Below are positions 6,775-13,661 of a stretch of 16,371 bases of DNA, in pieces; the first letter of the stretch is position 1; every line of letters starts with the position of its first letter. The translations under genes were made by a program, and so were the position numbers. The notes under the pieces are model-generated. The model worked only from the letters and a program-made list of their open reading frames with translations, did no database searches and was not told where the DNA came from. Source of the DNA: Bacteroidota bacterium (GTDB taxonomy: Bacteria; Bacteroidota; Bacteroidia; Bacteroidales; GCA-2748055); the NCBI GenBank assembly GCA_024244665.1, contig JAAEOI010000224.1, positions 1 to 16,371 of the forward strand. Reading direction: 5' to 3'.

Positions 6775-8832
6775 TTAATCTAAACCGAGGCTTTTGATAT
6801 AGGCTTCATTATTGGATGGTCTGCCCAGAAACTCCTCAACCACCTCTACGATATCTCTCTGTGTGCCGTTTGCCAGGATCAGCTGGCGGTAGCGTTTGCC
6901 GGTCTCTGCATCTGTGAGTCCGTTCTCCTCAAACACAGTAAACATATCCTGTGCGTACACCTCTGCCCAAAGGTACCCGTAGTAGTAGGTGGGGTGTGTA
7001 TTGATGTGGATCCAGCATGACTGGGGATGGGTACCCTCCACATATACAGGCAGGCTCATTTCCTTGTCGATCTTCCTCCACAGCTCATCCGTATCCATCT
7101 CATTTGCCGGATCGAATTTGTCATACAGGATCATGTCGTAAACACAGTTCCGGAGCGATCCCATTGCATCGAGTCCCGATGTGATGTTTTTCGCAGAGAG
7201 CATATTGTCAAACAACTCTTTTGGAAGTACCTCACCTGTCTCGTAATGCCTTGCAAAGGTGCTGAGCATGTCATAATCCCATATCCAGTTTTCGAATATC
7301 TGGGACATCGCTTCGGCAAAATCCTCTTTCGAACCTGCCTGCCAGGCAAACTCCCCTTTATAGGACATATTGTCCATGATGTGCCCGAATTCATGGAAAA
7401 GGGTACTCAGTTCTCTATGGCTGATCAGTGAAGGCAAACTCTCAGTGGGAGCCGGGAAATTACCCAGGAGCATGCAGGTGGGAACCTCCTGTCCGTCAGC
7501 CGTAAGTTTTCCGGGAGTAATCTCAACCCCATAAAACCACGACTCCTTATTAGGCCTTGGATAAAGATCTAGGTAGAAGCGGCCGGTAACCGCATCATCT
7601 TCCAGGACCTCATATAGAAGGACATCCTCATGCCATACTGAAGGATTCGCCACCCTGCGGTACTCCACACCCAGGCACTCCGAGTAAATGCTGAGCATTC
7701 CCGCAAGGCACTGTTCCATTGGAAGGTACTCCCTGATCACTTCATGATCCACCTGAAACTCCGAAATTCGCAGCTGGTTCGCGTAGTAAGCCCTGTCCCA
7801 TGGATTCACCATCTCCTCACAATTACAGCCCTTAACCTGGTTCCTGTAAAGCTTCAGGACTTCAAAGTCCACCTTTGCCTTTTCGCCTGCACGGGCAATC
7901 AGGTCATTCAAAAAACTCCATACCGCCTCAGGATTCTTCGACATCTTCCGTGAAGTGGTATAGGAGGCATAGGAATCATAATCCATGAGTCGGGCCATGT
8001 CGTAGCGTTTGCTTACCATATCGTCCAGGATATCCAGGTTCTTCTCCCAGCCACGGTTCGAATATTTCACGAGGAAAGCTTTTCTGGTCTTCTCTATTGC
8101 AGCATTATTCAGCACCGGGCCCAGAGTGGCAGGCATAACAGGAATATCATATCCCCCCTCAGCTGCCCTGTAGCTCTCTCTGAAATTTTCAGGTAGGCCT
8201 TCGGCCCCTGCTTCGTCCAGTTTCAGCACCTCATTGGCCGTATTCATATTGATGGAGTACTGGGAGGAGAGGTCGCTGATCTCAGCCTTCAGTTCCTTGA
8301 ATTTGGCCAGCTTCTCAGGTTCGAGGTTTACCCCCGCATGTTCGAAGGATTGTTTCACATCGTCCACAAAAACCTTCCTGTGTCCCTCCAGTTGTGTATA
8401 TTCTACAGTTTCTGAGAAAGCAAGCATTTGTTTGTATACCCCCGAATCGGATGATAGTCTGTTATTGAGCGAATCGAGCAGCAAATACCCCTCCAGCCCT
8501 TTGGTCCTCGAAATGGAATCGGGCGATACCCAGTAAAACATAAAACATCTGGAACTGGCCTTGCCAAGATCATTGATCACCTTATCAAATGGCAAAAACA
8601 CATTGTCAAATCCGGGTGCATCGACGCCCCTGATCCCATCAAGGCTCTTATCAATCTGCTTCAGGGTAATCTCTGCATACCGGGTAATATGTTCATGGGT
8701 CACATCTCCATACTGAACCACTTTGTTCAGCTCATTGAAAAAGGGATTCCCGGCGGTTCCGTCGCCGGGACTATCGGTTTGATTACATGCGACCATAGCC
8801 ATCAGGATTAATAAGGTAAGTATTGGTTTCAT
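6775..8832 (-). CDS. M3 family zinc metallopeptidase, lipoprotein (oligopeptidase A/Dcp-like)
   Basis: Cleaves short peptides; about 685 aa, the normal size for thimet oligopeptidase/Dcp relatives. HEFGH at about 480-484 supplies two zinc His ligands and the catalytic Glu, and the third ligand Glu (about 507) lies in EDFAEAMSQIFENW, where the family has F-V-E-x-P-S-Q. The C-terminal HPTYYYGYLWAEVYAQDMF block corresponds to the conserved tyrosine-rich substrate-binding segment. The N-terminus is a lipoprotein signal, MKPILTLLILMAMVAC, with Cys16, so the enzyme should be anchored in the envelope rather than cytoplasmic. I prefer the ATG at 8832; ATG 8853 is also in frame and would add MIKKKTT, but a possible -7 element lies directly in front of it. 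The AKR-like gene follows downstream. Confidence 0.93.
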   Translation of the reverse strand: MKPILTLLILMAMVACNQTDSPGDGTAGNPFFNELNKVVQYGDVTHEHITRYAEITLKQIDKSLDGIRGVDAPGFDNVFLPFDKVINDLGKASSRCFMFYWVSPDSISRTKGLEGYLLLDSLNNRLSSDSGVYKQMLAFSETVEYTQLEGHRKVFVDDVKQSFEHAGVNLEPEKLAKFKELKAEISDLSSQYSINMNTANEVLKLDEAGAEGLPENFRESYRAAEGGYDIPVMPATLGPVLNNAAIEKTRKAFLVKYSNRGWEKNLDILDDMVSKRYDMARLMDYDSYASYTTSRKMSKNPEAVWSFLNDLIARAGEKAKVDFEVLKLYRNQVKGCNCEEMVNPWDRAYYANQLRISEFQVDHEVIREYLPMEQCLAGMLSIYSECLGVEYRRVANPSVWHEDVLLYEVLEDDAVTGRFYLDLYPRPNKESWFYGVEITPGKLTADGQEVPTCMLLGNFPAPTESLPSLISHRELSTLFHEFGHIMDNMSYKGEFAWQAGSKEDFAEAMSQIFENWIWDYDMLSTFARHYETGEVLPKELFDNMLSAKNITSGLDAMGSLRNCVYDMILYDKFDPANEMDTDELWRKIDKEMSLPVYVEGTHPQSCWIHINTHPTYYYGYLWAEVYAQDMFTVFEENGLTDAETGKRYRQLILANGTQRDIVEVVEEFLGRPSNNEAYIKSLGLD

Positions 8833-8853
8833 CGTTGTTTTTTTTTTGATCAT

Positions 8854-8861
8854 CAAAGATA
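8854..8861 (-). promoter_or_regulatory. candidate -7 promoter element for the M3 peptidase
   Basis: On the minus strand this reads TATCTTTG, an exact fit to the Bacteroidota -7 consensus TAnnTTTG. It sits 21 bases upstream of the ATG at 8832 and abuts the alternative ATG at 8853, which favours the shorter start. I see no TTG at the best -33 spacing, so this is a half-site call. Confidence 0.4.
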
Positions 8862-8887
8862 GTGATTCAAATACTACAATTTGTAAT

Positions 8888-8916
8888 TTGCATTTTGCAT
8901 AAAGCTTGTACCTTTA
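8888..8916 (+). promoter_or_regulatory. candidate Bacteroidota promoter for the DUF1080 gene
   Basis: TTG at 8888-8890 and TACCTTTA at 8909-8916 are separated by 18 bases, close to the Bacteroidota sigma-ABfr pattern (TTG, 17-23 bases, TAnnTTTG). The ATG is at 8940, leaving a leader of roughly 20 bases. It lies back to back with the M3 peptidase promoter region. Confidence 0.5.
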
Positions 8917-8939
8917 TCTCATAAATAAAAGCATACAAT

Positions 8940-9542
8940 ATGAAAAAGTTATCCATTCTCGCTGTCGCTTTACTCATCGGCTTCCAGGGACTGATCATGG
9001 CGCAATCCGAATCCATCTTCAACGGAATGGACCTTAGTGGCTGGACGATCTACGGGACCGAAAAGTGGTATGTCGAAGAGGGCTTGCTGGTGTGTGAAAG
9101 TGGTCCCGACAGGGAGTACGGCTACCTGGGGACCGAAAAGGAGTACAAGGATTTTGAACTGACCCTCGAATTCAAACAGGGTGCCGACGGAAACAGCGGG
9201 GTATTCTTCCGCTCCTCTATCGAAGGAACTAAAATCACCGGGTGGCAGGCCGAGGTAGCCCCTCCGGGAAGCAATACCGGGGGAATCTATGAGTCGTATG
9301 GAAGGGGATGGTTAATCCAGCCCGACCCGGAGCTGGACAAGCACCTGAAATTCGGTGAGTGGAACACAATGAAGGTCCTCGTAGTGGGTGATAAGGTAGA
9401 GACCTTTCTAAACGGGCACAAAATGATAACCTTAACAGATGAAAAGATCGGCAAAACCACTGGGAAAATAGCCCTTCAGATACACTCAGGCGGCGGCATT
9501 AAAGTTCAGTGGAGAAACCTGAATGTCAGAGTGATAGAATAG
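8940..9542 (+). CDS. DUF1080 / 3-keto-disaccharide hydrolase domain protein, exported
   Basis: A 200-residue protein with a Sec signal (MKKLSILAVALLIG..., cleavage probably after LIMA at 21). The mature part starts SIFNGMDLSGWTIYG, the standard opening of DUF1080 domains ('LFNGKDLSGW'). It continues with KDFELTLEFKQ (about 70-80), GNSGVFFRS (about 84-92), EWNTMKVLVVGDKVETFLNGHK (about 140-161), and GKIALQIHSGG (about 176-186). It is a concanavalin-like beta-sandwich, and family members were shown to act on 3-keto-glucosides. Whether this single-domain protein is a hydrolase or a binding protein cannot be told here. It has its own promoter candidate and no co-directional partner. Confidence 0.92.
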   Translation: MKKLSILAVALLIGFQGLIMAQSESIFNGMDLSGWTIYGTEKWYVEEGLLVCESGPDREYGYLGTEKEYKDFELTLEFKQGADGNSGVFFRSSIEGTKITGWQAEVAPPGSNTGGIYESYGRGWLIQPDPELDKHLKFGEWNTMKVLVVGDKVETFLNGHKMITLTDEKIGKTTGKIALQIHSGGGIKVQWRNLNVRVIE

Positions 9543-9549
9543 CAATCCT

Positions 9550-9584
9550 TGATTCATCCCTGATTGCATCCCTGATTGCATCCA
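9550..9584 (+). repeat. three-unit tandem repeat, 11-12 bp
   Basis: Three head-to-tail units: TGATTCATCCC (9550-9560), TGATTGCATCCC (9561-9572) and TGATTGCATCCA (9573-9584). They lie just after the DUF1080 stop, in front of the GNAT remnant. Too short for a CRISPR; probably replication slippage. Confidence 0.7.
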
Positions 9585-9605
9585 ACAGTAGGAGGAACCA
9601 CCCCA

Positions 9606-9864
9606 TTGGAAACAACTCAGACCTTAAACGGGCTAAGCCCGAATCTCCTTTACAAATCCTTCAGCCGGGCCTTCAAAGACTATAAAATGCAATTGAACCA
9701 GGCTGAACTTGAATGCATGCTCCGAAGGAGAGGTTTCCAAAACGGAGTCTGACTGATTTCATTATTCTGGACGCTTTCAAGCAGACATACTTGTGGGGTA
9801 CGCTGTTATTGAGTCCTTGTCGGGCGATATTACCCGGATAGCTGCGGATAAAAATCCACGTAAA
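9606..9864 (+). pseudogene. GNAT N-acetyltransferase remnant, frameshifted and internally deleted
   Basis: A sound ribosome binding site, AGGAGG at 9590-9595, sits 10 bases before a TTG at 9606. The frame from there reads ...LSPNLLYKSFSRAFKDY, then a segment ending in LECMLRRRGF, and stops at 9750-9752. This is the N-terminal pattern of a two-domain GNAT acetyltransferase ('F..AF.DY.....L..ML.RRG'). The next bases in frame 2 give LTDFIILDAF. A further shift to frame 1 (about 9787-9864) gives ILVGYAVIESLSG then DITRIAADK, the conserved acetyl-CoA-region strand of the second domain. At least two frameshifts and a loss of well over 100 codons between the domains are needed to explain it. The product is not functional. 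Confidence 0.7.
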
Positions 9865-9990
9865 ACTACCTGTTTGTCTGCATGCATATTCTATTGCATA
9901 ACAGGTGAATTCACTCTTTTACCATCACTCCTATATCTGTAGTTTTGCTTAAACAATGGATACAAAATCGACCACTGTGATCAGTCTCCG

Positions 9991-10137
9991 ATGGATGGAT
10001 ATACAAAAACAGTGTTCCACCTGAGCGGAAATGGAAAGTGGACCGATGCAAAAGCAACACTGCTTTCATCATCCCAGAAATGGGTGTTGTATATCCAGAA
10101 TAAAGACTCTGTCTGCCTGTTTAAAGGCCTGTGCTAA
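9991..10137 (+). other. 48-codon orphan ORF, likely a gene fragment
   Basis: ATG at 9991 to TAA at 10135-10137. The translation has plausible protein character (for example GNGKWTDAKATLL and QKWVLYIQNKD) but matches no family I recognise. The frame is also open upstream of the ATG back to a TAG near 9942, so it may be the tail of a lost gene. It ends 34 bases before a strong intrinsic terminator (10172-10203), which could be its original terminator. Could equally be chance. Confidence 0.3.
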
Positions 10138-10171
10138 AGCGATAAATTCCCTTTCCAAAAACATTTAATTT

Positions 10172-10203
10172 GCCCACTGTTTACATTGCAGGGGGCTTTT
10201 TTT
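10172..10203 (+). terminator. intrinsic terminator just upstream of tdh
   Basis: GCCCACTG (10172-10179) pairs with CAGGGGGC (10189-10196): eight pairs with one A-G mismatch and a 9-base loop, followed at once by seven T (10197-10203). It points rightward and ends 17 bases before the tdh ATG at 10221. It may terminate the lost gene upstream, or act as an attenuator in the tdh leader. Confidence 0.7.
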
Positions 10204-10220
10204 ATTGCTATTTTTCACTT

Positions 10221-11243
10221 ATGAAAGCACTGGTAAAATCCAAAGCAGAAAAGGGCCTGTGGATGGAGGAGGTCCCCGTTCCTGAGATTGGCCCCAATGA
10301 TGTTTTAATCAAGGTATGCAAGTCGGCCATATGTGGTACCGACCTCCACATTTATGACTGGGACGAATGGGCGCAGAAGACAATCCCGGTTGGAATGACC
10401 ATCGGGCACGAATATGCTGGTCACGTTGCAAAGGTGGGAAGCGAGGTAAATGAATTTAAGGAGGGGGATCGTGTTACCGGAGAGGGCCATATCTCCTGCG
10501 GGCACTGCAGGAATTGCCGGCGGGGCAGGCAGCATATCTGCGAGACCACGATTGGTATCGGGGTAAACATAAACGGCTCATTTGCCGAATATGTGAAGGT
10601 TCCCTCCTGCAATGTCATGAAGATAAATGCTGAAATACCGGATGAGATCCTCTCCATTATGGATCCCCTTGGAAATGCAACCCACACAGCGCTCTCCTTT
10701 CCCATGATCGGTGAGGATGTGCTGGTAACCGGCGCCGGATTAATCGGCAGCATGGCTGTGGCAGTGGCACGATTTGCAGGGGCACGCTATGTGGTGGCCA
10801 CCGAGACCAGTGAATACAGGGCAGGGCTGGCCAGGAAAATGGGTGCCGACCGGGTGGTTAATCCCCTGAAAGAGAACCTGAGAGAGGCCATGGACAACTT
10901 TGGAATGATCGGATTCGACATCGGGCTGGAGTGCTCCGGGGCCCCGGCTGCCTTTAACCAGCTGGTGGATCACATGTATAACTCCGGTAAAATCTCACTT
11001 CTGGGTATACTACCTTCCTCCACACAGGTGGATTGGAACCGCATTATTTTCAAGGGGCTTACAATGAAGGGTATTTATGGCCGTGAGATGTACGAAACAT
11101 GGTACCAGATGGAGCAGATGCTCATGTCAGGACTGGATCTCTCCCCCATCATCACACACCGCTACCCCATCGATGAGTTCCAGAAAGGATTCGATGTGAT
11201 GGAAGAGGGAAACTGTGGTAAGGTAATCCTCAGCTGGGATTAA
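10221..11243 (+). CDS. tdh: L-threonine 3-dehydrogenase
   Basis: NAD-dependent oxidation of L-threonine to 2-amino-3-ketobutyrate, the first step of threonine breakdown to glycine and acetyl-CoA. The ATG at 10221 gives 340 aa, against 341 in E. coli Tdh; an upstream TTG frame at 10170 would run through the terminator and adds unrelated residues. Zinc-enzyme residues fall at the E. coli numbers: catalytic Cys38, His63 and Glu64 ([14 protein letters not shown]), and structural-zinc Cys93, 96, 99 and 107 (CGHCRNC...C). The Rossmann loop is GAGLIGSM (171-178). The partner kbl (2-amino-3-ketobutyrate CoA ligase) is not next to it here. It is convergent with the sugar kinase gene. Confidence 0.95.
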   Translation: MKALVKSKAEKGLWMEEVPVPEIGPNDVLIKVCKSAICGTDLHIYDWDEWAQKTIPVGMTIGHEYAGHVAKVGSEVNEFKEGDRVTGEGHISCGHCRNCRRGRQHICETTIGIGVNINGSFAEYVKVPSCNVMKINAEIPDEILSIMDPLGNATHTALSFPMIGEDVLVTGAGLIGSMAVAVARFAGARYVVATETSEYRAGLARKMGADRVVNPLKENLREAMDNFGMIGFDIGLECSGAPAAFNQLVDHMYNSGKISLLGILPSSTQVDWNRIIFKGLTMKGIYGREMYETWYQMEQMLMSGLDLSPIITHRYPIDEFQKGFDVMEEGNCGKVILSWD

Positions 11244-11363
11244 CTGAACCATTGTTGAAGTATACCTGGTTTCCCGTGGTATTCTCCCTGCGCCCAAATG
11301 CACCATCCCCATCATTGATCAGCAGAGAAGTCAATATCCGGTTTCTGCTCGGATGTTTCCGGC

Positions 11364-12425
11364 TCACAAAATCTCTTCAATGACCTCTTTCATGTAGCTC
11401 TCTTTCTCCTCCATGCACTCAATCAGTCTTCGCTGAACACGGCTTCGCACAACATTGTGCTCGGGATATCCCACCTTGTAGTAGACATCACCATTCAGGT
11501 AGTCGGCCAGAAAGCGGATCCCCATAATGTAGGTCATCAACACTGGGGCCAGGTAGTAATATCCGGCTTCACCTGGGGTGGTGATCGACTTTACCTGGGA
11601 CAGGTATCCCCTTGCAAATTCCCTGTAGGCCAGGGTAGAGAACTCCACCTTACTAAGATCCTTTTCATCCTCTGCAGCCGAGTTGGAGATGGTCCTGATG
11701 GAGTCACCGAAGTCATAATAGAGGATTCCCGGCCCGACCGTGTCAAGGTCAATCACAGCACTGGCCTTCTCCCCCCTGAACAGCAGGTTATCAATCTTTG
11801 TATCATTGTGGACAACCCTCTGCGGGATCTCCCCTGCATCAACCATCTTCTCAATCACCATAAGTTTCTCCTGCCGCTCCTTGTAGAAATCAACAAGCTC
11901 CTGAACACTCTCTAACCTGCCGGCTCTGTCTCCCTTGATGGCTTCATCAAGTTGCCACACCCTGAAAGAGAGCCTGTGAAAATCCTTTATAGCTTCAACA
12001 AACTCAGATGCATCCAGCCCGGCGCAGCTCCTTGCAAACCAACCGTATCCGTTTCCGGCCTGGCTCGCCTGCCACCCTTCAGTCACAATCCCGATTGAAT
12101 AGGAGTCGGGGATGAAATTCATCATTCTCCAGACACCACCCGACTCGTCGGTATGTAGGTATCCCCCTATGGTAACAGGAATAAGCAAGGGAATTACCAG
12201 ATCAGATTCACAACTCTCCAGAAACTTCTGGATCTTAATATGGTTATCAACCAGTCCCACGGGGTTTGTAAAGACTGCTATATTGATTTTCTGAAGGATA
12301 CAGGCTTCCGTCTCTCCTTTAAAAACAACTTTGTAGGTGTCGTTGATATGCCCGTTTCCATATGCATTTGCCTCATCGACAATCTTTCCGGGGAAGAATT
12401 CTGATATGATCTGTTCTAACATCAT
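11364..12425 (-). CDS. NahK-like N-acetylhexosamine 1-kinase (APH/choline-kinase fold)
   Basis: A 353-residue kinase of the aminoglycoside phosphotransferase fold. YGNGHINDTY (22-31) is the nucleotide-loop signature shared with bifidobacterial N-acetylhexosamine 1-kinase (NahK/LnpB), and CILQKIN with the following FTNP (about 42-54) also fits. The catalytic loop is VVHNDTKIDNLL (204-215, with Asp208), the metal motif is VIDLDTVGPG (224-233), and YYDFGDSIR (236-244) follows. NahK converts GlcNAc or GalNAc to its 1-phosphate, feeding nucleotide-sugar or glycolytic routes; the lacto-N-biose phosphorylase partner is not in the window. The exact sugar is inferred. Two adjacent ATGs (12425 and 12422) can start it. 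It has no co-directional neighbour downstream. Confidence 0.85.
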   Translation of the reverse strand: MMLEQIISEFFPGKIVDEANAYGNGHINDTYKVVFKGETEACILQKINIAVFTNPVGLVDNHIKIQKFLESCESDLVIPLLIPVTIGGYLHTDESGGVWRMMNFIPDSYSIGIVTEGWQASQAGNGYGWFARSCAGLDASEFVEAIKDFHRLSFRVWQLDEAIKGDRAGRLESVQELVDFYKERQEKLMVIEKMVDAGEIPQRVVHNDTKIDNLLFRGEKASAVIDLDTVGPGILYYDFGDSIRTISNSAAEDEKDLSKVEFSTLAYREFARGYLSQVKSITTPGEAGYYYLAPVLMTYIMGIRFLADYLNGDVYYKVGYPEHNVVRSRVQRRLIECMEEKESYMKEVIEEIL

Positions 12426-12508
12426 GCTGCTTTTATTAGACTGGTAATTTTAAACATTTCTTAAAATAAAACCTATAGGGGAAATCGTTTTTCATAAAAT
12501 AATATGGC

Positions 12509-12627
12509 CTAGAAGGTAAGGGTGAAGGTGGTTTGCTCCCCCTCCCGCGAGCTGACGTTGATTGAGCCGCTGTGCATCTGCATCACATGGCGGGCCAGGC
12601 TCAGGCCGATTCCCGATCCCATTTCCA
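12509..12627 (-). pseudogene. sensor histidine kinase remnant (end of HATPase_c domain)
   Basis: On the minus strand the sequence reads GSGIGLSLARHVMQMHSGS, then INVSSREGEQTTFTLTF and a stop at 12509-12511. This is the G2 box (GSGIGL) and final strands of a histidine kinase ATPase domain, roughly the last 40 residues. Upstream the homology stops near 12627, where an imperfect palindrome begins; no N box, H box or sensor part follows in any frame before the next gene. It is a 3' scrap of a deleted kinase gene, without function as a kinase. Confidence 0.75.
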
Positions 12628-12629
12628 TT

Positions 12630-12669
12630 GAATGAAAGAAAACAGGAAGAGTACTCCTTTTTTTCATTC
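12630..12669. repeat. imperfect palindrome at the edge of the kinase remnant
   Basis: GAATGAAA (12630-12637) pairs with TTTCATTC (12662-12669). After a one-base bulge, AAAA (12639-12642) pairs with TTTT (12658-12661). The perfect 8-base palindrome GAGTACTC (12649-12656) lies inside. It starts where the kinase homology breaks off. Cause unknown. Confidence 0.6.
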
Positions 12670-12683
12670 CAAAATATTTCATG

Positions 12684-12714
12684 TAAAGGTCCTTCACCAA
12701 CTAAAGGTCCTTCA
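12684..12714. repeat. 13-bp direct repeat with 18-bp period
   Basis: TAAAGGTCCTTCA occurs at 12684-12696 and again at 12702-12714. It lies in the non-coding stretch between the kinase remnant and the promoter of the next gene. Could be a slippage product or a regulator half-site pair. Confidence 0.6.
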
Positions 12715-12768
12715 TCCAGACTGCTATGTGTTCGAATTTCATGAAAACTAAGAAAATTATTTTCTTCC

Positions 12769-12799
12769 TTGACATTTGAAGCATATAGGCGTAAATTTA
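12769..12799 (+). promoter_or_regulatory. candidate promoter for the 255-aa hypothetical gene
   Basis: TTG at 12769-12771 and TAAATTTA at 12792-12799, with 20 bases between them, fit the Bacteroidota pattern. Read differently, TTGACA (12769-12774) followed after 17 bases by TAAATT is a fair sigma70-type promoter. The ATG at 12823 lies about 20 bases beyond the expected start point. Confidence 0.5.
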
Positions 12800-12822
12800 G
12801 GGGACACCTATATCGAGCCGTC

Positions 12823-13590
12823 ATGAAGAAATACGTCTATCTTTGCATCACGCCCGAATCACTCATCGCATCGCATCTCCCCCCCACTGAATTCGGAAGC
12901 TATCTTGCCACTGGCACCCGGAAAAGACTCCGTGGACAGGCCATATTCATGGAGGTTGATGCAGAAAAAATGCAGAACCTTCCCATGGATTATCTGGATG
13001 AAAGACTTGTTCCGTATGACAATGGGGAACCAAAGCGTTCGCTCTACCTGTCGATTTACAGGGCCCTGGAGAATACACCGCTGGATTCCATGAAAAATCT
13101 CTACCTTGTCACCGATGATGGAAAAGTACTGGAACTCACACCTGAAACTTATTCACTCCGGGAGAAGAATGTAATCCATCTTTACCAACAGCTAAATCCT
13201 ATCAGCACCAGGATTGCCAGCAAACTATCTCCAATCGAGTTCATCTCTTTCATCACCAACCCTGCAAAACCGGTTTCAGCCCCAAGGATCTTTATGGCTG
13301 ACCTGAAACTGAACAAACTGGCCAGAGATCCAAAGGCACCCATTCACGACCTGCCCTACCCAAATCCTGATCACCTGAGGTCTTGCCTCTCAACATTGAT
13401 GGAGTCCGGAGAACGGCAGACCAAAACCGTGATCCGGCAATTCAAACGTGATCTCTCATACCGCACTATCAAACATGGATTTTTCGCAGGGGATCAGGAG
13501 AACTACCTGTTTTATCCTTTTCCCTCCACTGAAGACCTGGAAGGTAAGCATTACTCATGGTGGCGTTCAGCGCTGACCCTGTGTTTCTGA
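12823..13590 (+). CDS. hypothetical protein, unrecognised family
   Basis: A 255-residue soluble protein with no signal peptide or membrane segment. I chose ATG 12823 (MKKYVYLCITPESLIASHLPP) because the promoter candidate overlaps any earlier start. Visible features: EFGSYLATGTRKRLRGQAIFMEVD (about 23-46), a basic turn leading into a hydrophobic strand; SLYLSIYRALENTPL with KNLYLVTDDGKVLEL (about 75-105), which looks like an alpha/beta unit; and a basic C-terminal part with RQFKRDLSYRTIKHGFF. I know no function for it. It is followed after 71 bases by the USP fusion on the same strand, so it could share its regulation. Codon use looks like that of its neighbours, and I believe the gene is real. 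Confidence 0.8.
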   Translation: MKKYVYLCITPESLIASHLPPTEFGSYLATGTRKRLRGQAIFMEVDAEKMQNLPMDYLDERLVPYDNGEPKRSLYLSIYRALENTPLDSMKNLYLVTDDGKVLELTPETYSLREKNVIHLYQQLNPISTRIASKLSPIEFISFITNPAKPVSAPRIFMADLKLNKLARDPKAPIHDLPYPNPDHLRSCLSTLMESGERQTKTVIRQFKRDLSYRTIKHGFFAGDQENYLFYPFPSTEDLEGKHYSWWRSALTLCF

Positions 13591-13661
13591 TGGAGTAGTT
13601 GTAAACAAAATCGGTTTTCGTTTTTCTTATTAATAGGGAACTATCATTAAAACTCACTGCC

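Noticed and set aside
9550..9584. Possible CRISPR array.
   Set aside because: Units are 11-12 bases with no spacers and no cas genes anywhere in the window.
9868..9906. Inverted repeat ACCTGTT / AACAGGT after the GNAT remnant.
   Set aside because: Seven bases with a 25-base spacer and no T run; not a terminator and not clearly an operator.
10186..10216. TTG and TATTTTTC with 20 bases between them as a tdh promoter.
   Set aside because: The TTG lies in the terminator loop and transcription would start at or next to the ATG; I consider the hairpin the better explanation of this stretch.
11244..11363. The 120-base gap between the convergent tdh and kinase genes, examined for a bidirectional terminator.
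   Set aside because: I found no stem with a T run on either strand that I could support.
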